Source: Xylona heveae TC161 (taxonomy: Eukaryota > Ascomycota > Xylonomycetes > Xylonales > Xylonaceae). Taken from it: a stretch of 64,000 nucleotides of DNA. Shown one piece after another: positions 31,215 through 40,799 of the stretch; position 1 is the stretch's first letter; the number at the start of each line of letters is the position of its first letter. The translations under genes were made by a program, and so were the position numbers. The notes under the pieces were generated by a model. It did no database searches. It worked only from the letters and a program-made list of their open reading frames with translations, and was not told the DNA's origin. The stretch spans positions 2,041,511-2,105,510 of the forward strand of contig NW_017264194.1 of assembly GCF_001619985.1 (NCBI RefSeq), in the 5' to 3' direction.

Positions 31215-32150
31215 CTACTTCTTGCGGGCTAAAAGCAAACCAGTGCCAAATTCCAGAAAGATGTCTTTCTCATCGTCCAACCCTCTCTCCGCCGCCTTCA
31301 TCTCGTCTGCCATCTCATCAAACACGTCCCCGGGCCCACCAGCATCGCGGCGAGTCAAGTTCGGATGAGCTTGTTGCCACTCATGAAAAGCACTCCAGGT
31401 TCTCGCGTATTCTAAAAACTGGGGCAATGTCATTTTCTTATCCAAAAACAACGTTCCTTCTCCTGACTTTGGGCCCTGTACTCCAGGCTCATACTCTATG
31501 CGCTGGATATCCTGCCATTGAGATGGCGGCGGTTGAATGTCTCGTAACTTGTTTTGCACGATTGATCGCCCTGGCTGGGACCAATAATCTCCAAGATATT
31601 TTCCACCTGATCCGTATGCGTACCGGTCGACAATCTTAGTCGCTTCCGGAAATTCAACGAGCACTGGATCTTTATAACCCCAAAAAGCCAAAGTTGCGCC
31701 AGGCCTAAGTATTCTCTGCAGTTCAGCGAATAGCTTTGGGTAATTAAACCAATGAGCTGCTTGGCCGGCAACAACCATGTCGACAGAGTTGTCCGCTAGG
31801 AACGGGAGTGACTCCGCAGAAGCAGCACGGTAGCTGACGTTTGGATATTTATCCGCCGGGGTTCCAGATTCTGCCTGCTTGATCATGCCATCTGATGGGT
31901 CTGCGCCTACTAATTGATCAAACTCCTTGGATAAAGCGCGCGTGACAAGTCCATGTCCACATCCGAGATCCAGACACAGCCTCTTCGGTCCTTGGTGGTA
32001 GGCGAGGATCTTTTCGTAGAGAGAAACCGGATACACTGGGCGAACAGCAGCATAGGAAGCATAGGAAAACGTGCTTTTGCTGTTTTCGGTTGATCAATAG
32101 CTAGATTGGATCGAAATTTGGTTGACAGGAACATACGCGAATGTCGCCAT
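31215..32150 (-). CDS. SAM-dependent methyltransferase (Tmt1/Crg1 type)
   Basis: Two exons, 32150-32137 (14 nt) and 32079-31215, with a 57-nt intron, give 292 aa. The reconstructed start reads MATFAKSTFSYASYAAVRPV, as in trans-aconitate methyltransferase-like fungal proteins; without the small first exon the conserved FSYAxYxxxRPxYP start would be lost. A class I methyltransferase fold follows: motif I L-D-L-G-C-G-H-G, motif II-like LVGADPSDGM, the D-M-V-V-A-G-Q-A-A-H-W-F substrate loop typical of the group, and LRPGATLAFWGY. Yeast Tmt1 and Crg1 methylate small acids and lipid-like toxins; the substrate here is unknown. The gene is divergent from the CoA-binding gene with 360 bp between starts. 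Confidence 0.85.
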
Positions 32151-32510
32151 AATTAAAATTTCTTCAATAATCAATCCAGCTTTTGTGAATTGCAGAGTTG
32201 AAAGAACAAACAGATAAAGCCGAGCAAAAGTGACCAATTTAAAGGCTAATTTCGGACAATGGACTTTCGTAGATGATTAGGTGCGGGGATTTTCAGCTTG
32301 AAGCTCTAGGACCTCGGTGATAAGATGGTTTCTCCGGTGTCGGCATTCGGCTTGAGGCGGTTAGCTATCGATTAATACTGGTGAACGATGGCGTCATCTA
32401 AGGGCTCAAAACATTACGAAGTACACCAGAATCTGTCCTCTGATTCTAATTTCTGAAGGTGCAATCACGCCAAAAAAAAAACCGTTCGCAATATTCAATT
32501 TGAAATAGCC
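32151..32510. promoter_or_regulatory. Divergent promoter, methyltransferase / CoA-binding gene
   Basis: 360 bp between start codons, AT-rich, with an A10-type run just before the right-hand ATG and a CCTCGG word near 32310. No element is proven. Confidence 0.4.
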
Positions 32511-33038
32511 ATGGAGGCTGCAGTCAAGACCTTCTTTTCTTCACCGTATTTTGCGGTCGTTGGGGCGAGCCAAAATCCCGCAAAGTTTGGTCACAAAGGT
32601 ACTTCGGAGCAAGGAAGCATTGCTTTGAAGTAAATCAGCTGCTGATTAAACATCGTAGTGTTTGCCTGGTATGTAGCGCATTCTCTGCCGGCATCACCAA
32701 TCAACCCTACCTCTCCAGCCATCGACCTGGCAAGTACTTCTCATCCCACCGTTGCCTCCGTCTCCGCTCTCCCGTCGCCAGAGCAGACGTCGATTTCGAT
32801 AATTACTCCACCTGCTGTCACAATAAAAGTATTGGAGGAAGCAAAGGCTGCCGGTGTTCCCGCAGTGTGGCTGCAGCCGGGAACTTTTGATGACAAGGTA
32901 CTGAACTTTGCAAAGAAGGAGTTTCAGGCCGCTGTTGGAGGGGATGGCGGCTGGGGGTCTGAAGGCTGGTGTGTTTTGGTGGACGGAGAATGGGGTTTAG
33001 AGCTCGCCGGCAGAAACTGGAAGAAACAAAGGATTTAA
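32511..33038 (+). CDS. CoA-binding (YccU-like) Rossmann-fold protein
   Basis: Two exons, 32511-32598 and 32659-33038, with a 60-nt intron, give 155 aa. The N-terminus F-A-V-V-G-A-S-Q-N-P-A-K-F-G is the nucleotide-binding turn of CoA_binding_2 proteins. Later come ISIITPPAVTIKVLEEAKAAGV (helix after strand 3-4) and AVWLQPGTFDD, matching the family's W-x-Q-x-G segment. These single-domain proteins resemble the CoA-binding part of succinyl-CoA synthetase; the cellular role is unknown. The last 35 residues carry a Gly/Trp-rich stretch (GGDGGWGSEGWCVLVDGEWG). Exon 2 starts with the conserved aromatic VFAWYVAHSLPASPIN. Confidence 0.85.
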
Positions 33039-33802
33039 GTATAATACTTTCAGGGCAAGAGGAAGGCTTACACCATGATGATGAATGCGAGAGCAAGTCA
33101 TTGCCTTGCTCAATGATAACGACTTCTTATGCAAGGCTGAAAGGGTTGGGTTATTCTCTCATTTTATGAGTTAACATGTTTGGAGACGGTATTTTTGATT
33201 TAATTCATGAATGGAAATTTAGTAATTGGATTAATTCACTAAATACATGTCTGGAATATGGGTAAACATCAGTTCCTCGCTTGAAATTCACGAGATATCT
33301 GAAGTGAAGAAAAGTAGATATAAAATCGGAAGAGTCATGCATCTCTTGCCTTACATAGTACTATTCCCTGCGTCTATATAATCCAGGGAGAATCCCTGCT
33401 TCACAAAAACCCAATATCCTTAAGGCAGAAACCCCCATAGCTCTCCGAGCCGACAACATCCCGCCGCAATTGTTTGAACCCCATGACAGGGTGGTTGCCT
33501 AAGCGACAAGTCTGATCCCCCAGCCACCTCAGCGACCTTATCGGTTCCGTCCAGCCACAACTGGCACCTTAAATCTTCTTCCATCGCGCCTTCTTAGGTC
33601 CGCGCCAGAACCTCAAAGCTGTGCGTGGTGCTTGTCCGAAAGACGGTCCTTCATTCTTTAATTTTCATGATGCTTGTTTAGACACGGGGTTTTTGCGCTG
33701 AAAAGCGCCCTCGCGTTGGAGACAGAACTTCACTCAGCTCCGTTCGCCTTATCTCTCATTGTGCTTCGCTCACCGCCAGATCATCGACGGTCTTATGTAA
33801 CA
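33039..33802. promoter_or_regulatory. 3' flank and upstream region of next gene
   Basis: 764 bp. Left part AT-rich (3' UTR); right part (33430-33800) is the likely promoter and leader of the gene at 33803. An in-frame TTG extension to 33674 is open but not supported by an ATG. Confidence 0.5.
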
Positions 33803-35173
33803 ATGTCCTCCTCTTTTCGCATACAGCAGGCCCCAGAGCCGACGACACTGAATAATTCTCTGTTCTGGAAAAAGTCTGAGATGTCTTTTCACCAAAATCA
33901 TCAGACACACTCGAACTTATTCCAAGTGCCTCAGACACCGTCTGCATCTTCATCACAATGCTACTCTATGCCCCTTGGTTCCGACAACCGGCCGTCCATC
34001 TCGTTGCTTCAGGATAGGGAACGCTTCGCGGACTTTAAGTCTTTTCGGGGCTCTCCAACCTCGAGCCCAGAAAGCTCGATGACTAGCTCAAGCGATGTCA
34101 TCAGCCCACCTCCTTTGGTAAATCTGAAATATGACCTGGCAGGTGGTCTGGAGACTCCCTCTGGAAAATACGGCCTCATGACGGAGGAAGATGCCGAAAG
34201 TAATCAATACGACATCTCCTTCCGTCGGGGACGTGGAAACGCTGGACTTTTCGCTGATCCCTACAAGGCGTCTATGGGCGAATACTTTCCCCCGCTCCCT
34301 TCAGCACTGGCTCAGGAGGGCAATGGAAGGAAGCGCACCCATTCAGAGATCGAAGACTCCAGTGGTGGCAGCTGGGGAAGCTTTGTTTTCAACATTGTGG
34401 GTGGTGTTGCTGGGAGATTATGGGATCTATGCGCTCGCACGAACCCTTTTCGCGGATTCCACTCAGGTGTTGCAAGTGGCCATTCTATTACACGACCTCG
34501 GCAGGGTTCGATGAGTATGGGGGGCTCATGGTATTACGTTCATGACACCGATATGCAGGATGCAGGAAGCTCTTCGCCGCAACCCTTGCCCCAAACGAAA
34601 AGTCTGCAGTACGAACCGCATCGGAATCATCAGCAAAGCAACACGACAGAGAGGCCAAGTAAACGTCAGCAAACTAGAAAGGCAACTGAAAATAATCTTT
34701 CCGCGAGCTGGGTTATGGTGTCTTCTTCGAATAAGGAGCCGTCAAGTAGCTACGCCTCCATTGCTACGCCCTCGCGGAAACCTGCTTTGCAAACCGTTGA
34801 TAGCAGAGCTCGGCGACCGTCCCTTGCAAAGCTCTCCTCGAACTCGTCATGCAGGCCGCTTTTCCCTGCCAGACGCCCCTCGTTTGTATCACAAGCTAGC
34901 GCCCCCGCTTCTATGTCCGCGTCTTCCGCCTCAGTTGCATCTCCGCGCTCATACGATATATCTCATACTGCTGGTCCGGCGCGATCAACGCGATCAACTT
35001 CAGGTACAAGCGCCTCTAAGCATGCCAACAAACATTTCCTCCCGGAGACACAACGATATGCGGCCAAGCGGCGAAAACAAGAAAGAGAGTTAAATACAAG
35101 TTTTCGCAACATGAACCGACAGCTTCGATCCATGATCACTGAAGGGAAAGAAGCTTTGGCATCCTTTCCTTAA
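33803..35173 (+). CDS. Basic Ser-rich fungal protein of unknown function
   Basis: Single exon, 456 aa from ATG 33803 (MSSSFRIQQAPEP). Most of the protein is Ser/Pro-rich and disordered. One short hydrophobic, structured segment lies near residues 190-225 (GSWGSFVFNIVGGVAGRLWD, then LCARTNPFRGFHSGVASG). The C-terminal 45 residues (RYAAKRRKQERELNTSFRNM, then NRQLRSMITEGKEALASF) form a basic amphipathic helix. RKRTHSEIED and SKRQQTRK are possible nuclear localisation signals. I recognise no named family. The conserved-looking core and C-terminal helix suggest a real, fungus-specific protein. Its stop lies 70 bp from the stop of convergent PSF3. Confidence 0.7.
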   Translation: MSSSFRIQQAPEPTTLNNSLFWKKSEMSFHQNHQTHSNLFQVPQTPSASSSQCYSMPLGSDNRPSISLLQDRERFADFKSFRGSPTSSPESSMTSSSDVISPPPLVNLKYDLAGGLETPSGKYGLMTEEDAESNQYDISFRRGRGNAGLFADPYKASMGEYFPPLPSALAQEGNGRKRTHSEIEDSSGGSWGSFVFNIVGGVAGRLWDLCARTNPFRGFHSGVASGHSITRPRQGSMSMGGSWYYVHDTDMQDAGSSSPQPLPQTKSLQYEPHRNHQQSNTTERPSKRQQTRKATENNLSASWVMVSSSNKEPSSSYASIATPSRKPALQTVDSRARRPSLAKLSSNSSCRPLFPARRPSFVSQASAPASMSASSASVASPRSYDISHTAGPARSTRSTSGTSASKHANKHFLPETQRYAAKRRKQERELNTSFRNMNRQLRSMITEGKEALASFP

Positions 35174-35243
35174 CGGCGATAGTACCGAACTCTATTGGAC
35201 GATTTCCCTTTTGTCTTTTTCTCCTTGGCAGTGCTTTTGCACA

Positions 35244-36272
35244 TCACTTTTTCTTCATCTCTCCCATCCACTCACGCATGGCTTTGGCACTACTGTGCGC
35301 AGCCCGAAACACTTAGACGACCAGATTGTATTAGCGTTGGATGACACGAATTGGATTACCACACGCAGTGTGCAGACGCCATTGCGCTGGCCCGAATAAT
35401 GAGGCTTAATGACTAGACGACTTACGTTCTCTTTCTGATTCATCGATACCTTGCAAGAAGTCGGCGCCCTCACCGAGAGCACCACGAGGATTGTATGCAT
35501 GATCTGCAATTTCTGCTGCACGTTTTTTGAAAGACTGTTATCCGCACAAGTTAGTTTTTGTTAGTTTTCACTGTCACGTTGGAAAGAAAAAAATTGAGAA
35601 AATTCATTTGGACACTGACCTCGGTTAATACATCAACAATTTCCTCGTCCTCGAAAAGATCTAAAATGCGCGTGCCAAGCCGGTAAAAGTGCGGTGCTTG
35701 ACCTCTAAGATCCACGCTCCGGGGTGATGCCTTGAGCGCATTAAGCACCCGCTGAGAAAGCGCATCTGGAATGTCCAACGTAATTGGTGCCGAATTGCCC
35801 AAGCTGAGAAGAATTGTTAGACTCAACGTAAACAAGACGTGATTCTTGAATATCAAGAACCATCTGTGTAGGCGCAATCATTGCTCTACCTTACTGCCAG
35901 CATCTCCGCAAGCCACAGTGGTAGCTCGCACCGTGTGCCTTGTTTCATCTGCGCAACATTGCCTCGTTAGTTCACTCTTTTTCTTTCTTATTTAGTTTTT
36001 CACTCCAATCTGGTGGCTGTTGTTTTCATAACCCAACAAACGCCTTCATGGCAGCAGATGAGGCAAAGATTGAATAAACTCACATCTCCACCCGCATTGC
36101 CGCTGAGATATCCTAGCCCTGGCACACTCAGCTCAAATGTACACGGCACTTTCTAATGCAATAGTCAGCTATCCAAAGGGATCCAAGCAATGTGTCACAT
36201 GGAAGAAGTAGTAGGTATAGTCCTGACCTGAGAATCGGTGAGAATTGAATCAATGTCGTAGTATGACCCCAT
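35244..36272 (-). CDS. PSF3: GINS complex subunit Psf3
   Basis: Six exons, 36272-36228, 36152-36084, 35948-35890, 35803-35620, 35534-35426 and 35311-35244, give 177 aa. Reconstructed motifs follow the family in order: MGSYYDIDSILTD at the N-terminus, VPCTFELSVPGLGYL, GTRCELPLWLAEMLAVS, ITLDIPDALSQRVLNALKA, APHFYRLGTRILDLFEDEE, SFKKRAAEIADHAYNPRGAL, and the terminal ELFRSAHSSAKAMREWMGEM. GINS joins Cdc45 and Mcm2-7 to form the replicative helicase. The coding sequence is only 534 nt spread over 1.03 kb, so the short exons are easily missed. The last exon was placed by its conserved helix and TGA at 35244. An ACGCGT box sits 143 bp upstream of the ATG. Confidence 0.92.
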
Positions 36273-37032
36273 TTTTATAAGAAGAGCTTCAAGGGTACAA
36301 AGTCTCTTGGAGATGATGGAATAGAGAATTGTTGTTGGCTTTCCTTTGCGTATCGGTTTATCCGTGGGGTTTATCGTCTGTCGCGTTTCTCGTGTAAAGT
36401 GTTGACGCCAATCTACGCGTTAGAGTACAAAGTACGTAGTACGTCCCGAGGTCGTAAGCAAATTGTGCGCAACTGGTCTTAAAAGCTCAACGTATATCTC
36501 TGCCTCGCCGAGTCAAGTGTCGTAGAAGCATAACATGCTTCCCTCGTTCCTATCTTCTGTCTTTTTGAAGAGTAGTTATACAAATATTGCAAGTGCCTTT
36601 TTTTTTAGAACAGTCAGATGATCTCATTACCTAAATAGCTATAATGTGGCTACTTATTATATAATTACTAACAAATGGCAAACCCCTCGTAACTATGTTA
36701 TTCTAATGGGCCTTTTTGGTATGGGAAACTACGGCGCTGGGTCGTGTCTACCTAGGGTTTTGGCATAATCTCCGCCACAGTTTGCAATTTATGGCGTATT
36801 CTCTCTGTATGTGACAAGAGCTTGTTGGTTCTCTGCTGTAATGCTTAGCTCTCGGGAATAACCAGAACCGGATAACGCTAGCGAAACAATCCACTGACGT
36901 CGTCTCTGTTGTACCTATATCGGACCTTTCGGAATTCCAGATACAACAACAAACCGAAAAGCAAACGCCAAAGCTCCTTCAAAAGAGACTCCTTTCCGAC
37001 TTCTACTGCTGGCCTGGGTCCTTTCATCTACA
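36273..37032. promoter_or_regulatory. Divergent promoter, PSF3 / HNT2
   Basis: 760 bp between starts. Near PSF3 lie TCGCGT (about 36381) and ACGCGT (36415-36420). The middle (36580-36700) is AT-rich. Confidence 0.5.
36415..36420. promoter_or_regulatory. ACGCGT (MCB-like) box upstream of PSF3
   Basis: Perfect MluI cell-cycle box core, 143 bp before the PSF3 start. In yeasts MBF binds this motif to drive G1/S genes. Function here is inferred from motif, position and target. Confidence 0.5.
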
Positions 37033-37645
37033 ATGTCGCCTCTTACCACAAGGCCGATCCACTTTGGGACCTTTTTGGTCAATTCCCAAGTACGCCTAGC
37101 CACCAACCATTTCCACCCCCAAATCTCCATGAGTTTGACCTGACGCCTTTCAGGTCTTCCATCTCACACCGTTATCATATGCATTGGTCAATCTCAAGCC
37201 AATTCTCCCTGGACACGTTCTAGTTTCTCCTCTGCGCGTGGTTCCACGAGTTGCGGACCTTACACAAGCCGAAGCAGCCGACCTTTTCTTGACCGTTCAG
37301 CGCGTGAGCCGCATGGTGGAGCGAGTCTTTCGGGCGTCCAGCATAAACATCGCCATCCAAGATGGTGTCGATGCCGGCCAGAGTATACCTCATGTCCATG
37401 CGCATATCATCCCTCGGCAGCGCGCGGATCTAGATTCCAGAGGGGGTGGGGATGCTATCTACCGCTTGTTGGAAAGCGAAGAGGGAGACGTGGGCAAACA
37501 TCAGTCAGAACAACAGAAGTACCGTGAGAGGGCGAAGTTTCCTGCTGTCGATGCCGATGAAAACCGAAAACCGCGGTCTGAGGAGGAGATGAGAAAAGAG
37601 GCGGAGTGGCTGGCATCTGAGATGCAGAAGGAACAAGAGTCATAA
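37033..37645 (+). CDS. HNT2: FHIT-like HIT hydrolase (Hnt2, diadenosine polyphosphate)
   Basis: Two exons, 37033-37089 and 37154-37645, with a 64-nt GTACGC...CAG intron, give 182 aa. The N-terminus I-H-F-G-T-F-L-V joins in frame to VFHLTPLSYALVNLKPILPG, then HVLVSPLRVVPRVADLT. The catalytic triad is intact, I-P-H-V-H-A-H-I-I-P-R. The substrate stretch NIAIQDGVDAGQSIPHV has the Gln expected in Fhit. The acidic, Glu/Lys-rich C-terminal region is also usual for fungal Hnt2. The enzyme hydrolyses Ap3A/Ap4A-type dinucleotides. It is only distantly related to the other HIT protein at 10546-11508. Confidence 0.92.
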
Positions 37646-38700
37646 AAAAAATCACAAAGGATTCAAATCTGCTCTATGGTGTTTTTGGGAGGCCTACGAA
37701 GCGCCTAAGAGACCTGCCAGAGGCTCCCAGATGCCCGCATGCTACTTTTGCAACGACGGCTAGCTTGCGACCAGCAACCATCGGCGCATTACCCTGCCAT
37801 ACTTCTCTTCAAAAATAAGAATCAAGTCGAGATTAATACCGACATATGATAGATACCCTAATACGGATCGGAGGTCGTTTCACATCTACTACCTAGTGGG
37901 TAGTCTGCGCATATTCCCATGGCCTACATTGATCCTCCGATCAGGCGCAAAAAGAGAGGATGATGGTGTAAATAGACTTTAGGGACGCTGACCTTCTAGA
38001 CATAGACATTACGCCTTGTCACAAAAGAAATGTCAAGTTTTTCATACATCCATATATCCTTCAATTTGGTTGAATATTCTTTTTCACCAAATAAATATTT
38101 TCTGTTGGTGGTGATCTTGTCATGACCGGTTTGGCCACCATATACTGTCCCAAAGTCCTCACCCTATCACTCATTCTATTCCCCACCTAGCGTGAGAACA
38201 TCGAAATTACGTTTAATTTCATAAAGAGAAGAGTTTCAACTGAATTGTTTATCCAGTTGACTTGCTATCATTTCATCTCGTAATAATCAGTTATTTCGGG
38301 GACATCGTCTGTGCACGTGACTTGATGTACATATGGATTGTGATTGGCGGATGAAGACGTAATTCCAGTGGCGGCAGGAAACCATGGCGAGACAGCCAAT
38401 CAGAATGAGTCAATGGTCGATAACCCTCCGCTCTCGCTTTGGATTCCACTGGACGAATGGCTCATAGGAAACCTGGGGTATCTCAAAGTCAGCTTGACCC
38501 CGAGTGATGGATCATCGCATCTCTTAAACTATTCAGTCCAATCGAATCAATTGTTCCACCTTACGTACCATTCCGTCATTTTCTGATCAAAGAAGGAAAA
38601 TACAAGACCGAGGGCTCATCACAAGAGCCCAAACATTTTCTCCCAAAAGACTTCTGAAGAGTCATAAATTTCATATCTCCGTTCATACAGTTCCAGAGCC
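37646..38700. promoter_or_regulatory. metG promoter region
   Basis: 1.05 kb upstream of cystathionine beta-lyase. The proximal 400 bp hold CACGTG (38314-38319), CCAAT (38396-38400) and TGAGTCA (38406-38412). The distal part is AT-rich. No gene is supported; the frame at 38344 starts at TTG. Confidence 0.55.
38314..38412 (+). promoter_or_regulatory. CACGTG, CCAAT and Gcn4/CpcA-type TGAGTCA sites
   Basis: The three words lie 289-387 bp before the metG ATG. CACGTG(A) is the Cbf1/bHLH core, TGAGTCA the bZIP site of Gcn4/CpcA, and CCAAT the HAP/CBC core. Use in vivo is inference. Confidence 0.5.
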
Positions 38701-40204
38701 ATGTCCTCTGCCTCGTCCTCCTCGTCTGCTCCTGGAAGCTCGGCTGCTTCGACGGGCAAGACGAGCATGCTCAGCAAAGCCTTCTCCAAGGTCGACCTTG
38801 ACGGTCACGATCTCCCGCCTTCACCCGCTCCCTCTAGTCCGCACAATGGTCGAAAGTATGCGTTGGCCACGGAGCTAGTTTACACTGAGAGCAATGACCA
38901 GTACAATGCCAGCAGTGTTCCCATTTACCAGGTAGATCCCACACTCTTTGATTCAAATGAATGTTTTCGCATCTGCAGAAATTGACATGTATGCTACGTT
39001 AGACTGCAACATTCAAGCAGACTTCTGGCGGCGGAGGCGGCGAGTATGATTACACTCGTTCCGGAAACCCTACCCGCTCCCATTTGGAGCGCCATCTCGC
39101 AAAGATCATGTCCGCTAATCGCGCTCTTGCTGTTTCCTCGGGAATGGGCGCTCTGGATGTCATCACCCGTCTGCTTCGTCCTGGTGACGAGGTTGTGACC
39201 GGCGATGACCTGTACGGCGGTACTAATCGTCTACTGAAATATCTTGCAACCAATGGCGATATTACCGTCCACCACGTTGACACTACCAACCCCGACAAGG
39301 TCCAGGAGGTTCTTGGCCCGAAGACCGCCATGGTTCTTCTGGAAACTCCCACGAACCCGCTGATCAAGATTGTGGATATTTCCACGATTGCGTCTCTCGC
39401 TCACGCCGCCAACCCTAAGGCTCTTGTTGCCGTTGACAACACCATGCTCTCACCTATGCTTCTTAACCCGCTCGACATTGGCGCCGACATTGTGTACGAG
39501 AGTGGAACGAAATACCTGTCTGGTCACCACGATCTCATGGCTGGTGTGATTGCAGTCCAAGACCCCGCCATTGGCGACAAACTCTTCTTCACCATCAACG
39601 CTTCCGGCTGCGGCCTCTCTCCATTCGACTCCTGGCTACTGCTCCGTGGTATCAAGACCCTCGGTGTTCGCATGGAGAAGCAGCAATCCAACGCGCAACG
39701 TATTGCCGAGTTCCTCGAGTCCCACGGTTTCAAAGTCCGCTATCCCGGTCTTCGCTCACACCCGCAGTACGACCTGCACTGGTCCATGGCGCGCGGCGCA
39801 GGCGCTGTGCTGTCATTTGAGACCGGCGACGTCCAGGTCAGCGAGCGTATTGTCGAGTCTGCCCGCCTCTGGGGCATCAGTGTCAGCTTCGGCTGTGTCA
39901 ACAGTTTGATTAGCATGCCTTGCCGTATGAGCCATGCTAGTATTGACGCCAAGACTCGGGCAGAGCGACAGATGCCTGAAGACATTATCCGGTTGTGCGT
40001 CGGTATCGAGGACGTTGACGATCTCATTGATGACTTGAGCCGCGCGGTAAGTTTATCTATCTTCACATCACTGGCTGCTAGTGATTAAAAAGGAAAAAAA
40101 AACTAACTTTCTTCCTTTAGCTCGTACAAGCCGGTGCGGTTAACGTCACGCTCAATGGATTTCATGCCCTCAATGCCCCTGGCCAGACGGTCGGATCATC
40201 ATAG
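38701..40204 (+). CDS. metG: Cystathionine beta-lyase (PLP enzyme of methionine synthesis)
   Basis: Three exons, 38701-38931, 39003-40046 and 40121-40204, give 452 aa. It is a member of the Cys/Met metabolism PLP family: YDYTRSGNPTR (cofactor phosphate contact), SSGMGALDVITRLLRPGDEV, YGGTNRLL, LLETPTNPL, VDNTMLSPM, and S-G-T-K-Y-L-S-G-H-H-D with the Schiff-base Lys. The C-terminus continues RLCVGIEDVDDLIDDLSRA into a last exon, LVQAGAVNVTLNGF. The YLSGHHD and WLLLRGIKTLGVRM motifs favour cystathionine beta-lyase over gamma-lyase or gamma-synthase. It cleaves cystathionine to homocysteine, ammonia and pyruvate. The Ser-rich first 55 residues are a leader of uncertain role. The ATG at 38701 is the first in frame. 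Confidence 0.92.
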
Positions 40205-40799
40205 TGTGATACCCGTCCGCTAGCATATCTCCTCCTCTAGGGTTGGTTCTTCGAACTTTATCACGCTGCCAAGTGCGGCTCGTTTCGGCTTCAAAACATA
40301 TTTTTATCTTATTCTTTAGCGGCGTCTGGCATGGGTTGCAACAATTCTAGCATTGGAACATTTGATTCATACACAATTCTGTCTTGTACATTTTATATAC
40401 CATATTCGAAAAGTAGAGATTAGCACCAAGTGCGCAAAAATTCACATGAAATCACTCGATTCTGAAAAAATGGCAATACAGTGCCAGTATGACGCTGAAT
40501 TATGGGTCTATTTGCGTATCTGGATATGCAATGCACCAATATGCTAGAATGTAATACTACAAATGAACAATATAAATCGAGAACCCAACTTAAAGAGGAT
40601 CGAAGGATTTTTTCTGAAACCTTCCCTCTTCCAAAGCCCTTTCCGTATCGTTGAAACATGAACCCGAAAAGTCAAATAACGCAGTCAAGTATTCTGCTGT
40701 ACAAGATCCAAGACCCGCCCCTCCCCATTTCAAATCATTCCTCCTCCCCACCGGAGAAGAGAAGAAAAAAAAAAAAAAAAACCGGGAGGGAGCATAGCT
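40205..40799. other. Convergent 3' region with A16 run
   Basis: 595 bp between metG and thymidylate synthase. An A16 run at 40766-40781 lies just after the thymidylate synthase stop (T16 on that gene's strand). No gene is seen. Confidence 0.6.

Noticed and set aside
33674-33802. N-terminal extension of the gene at 33803
   Set aside because: Begins with TTG, no ATG; probably leader.
38344-38586. 80-codon frame before metG
   Set aside because: Starts with TTG and overlaps the promoter motifs.
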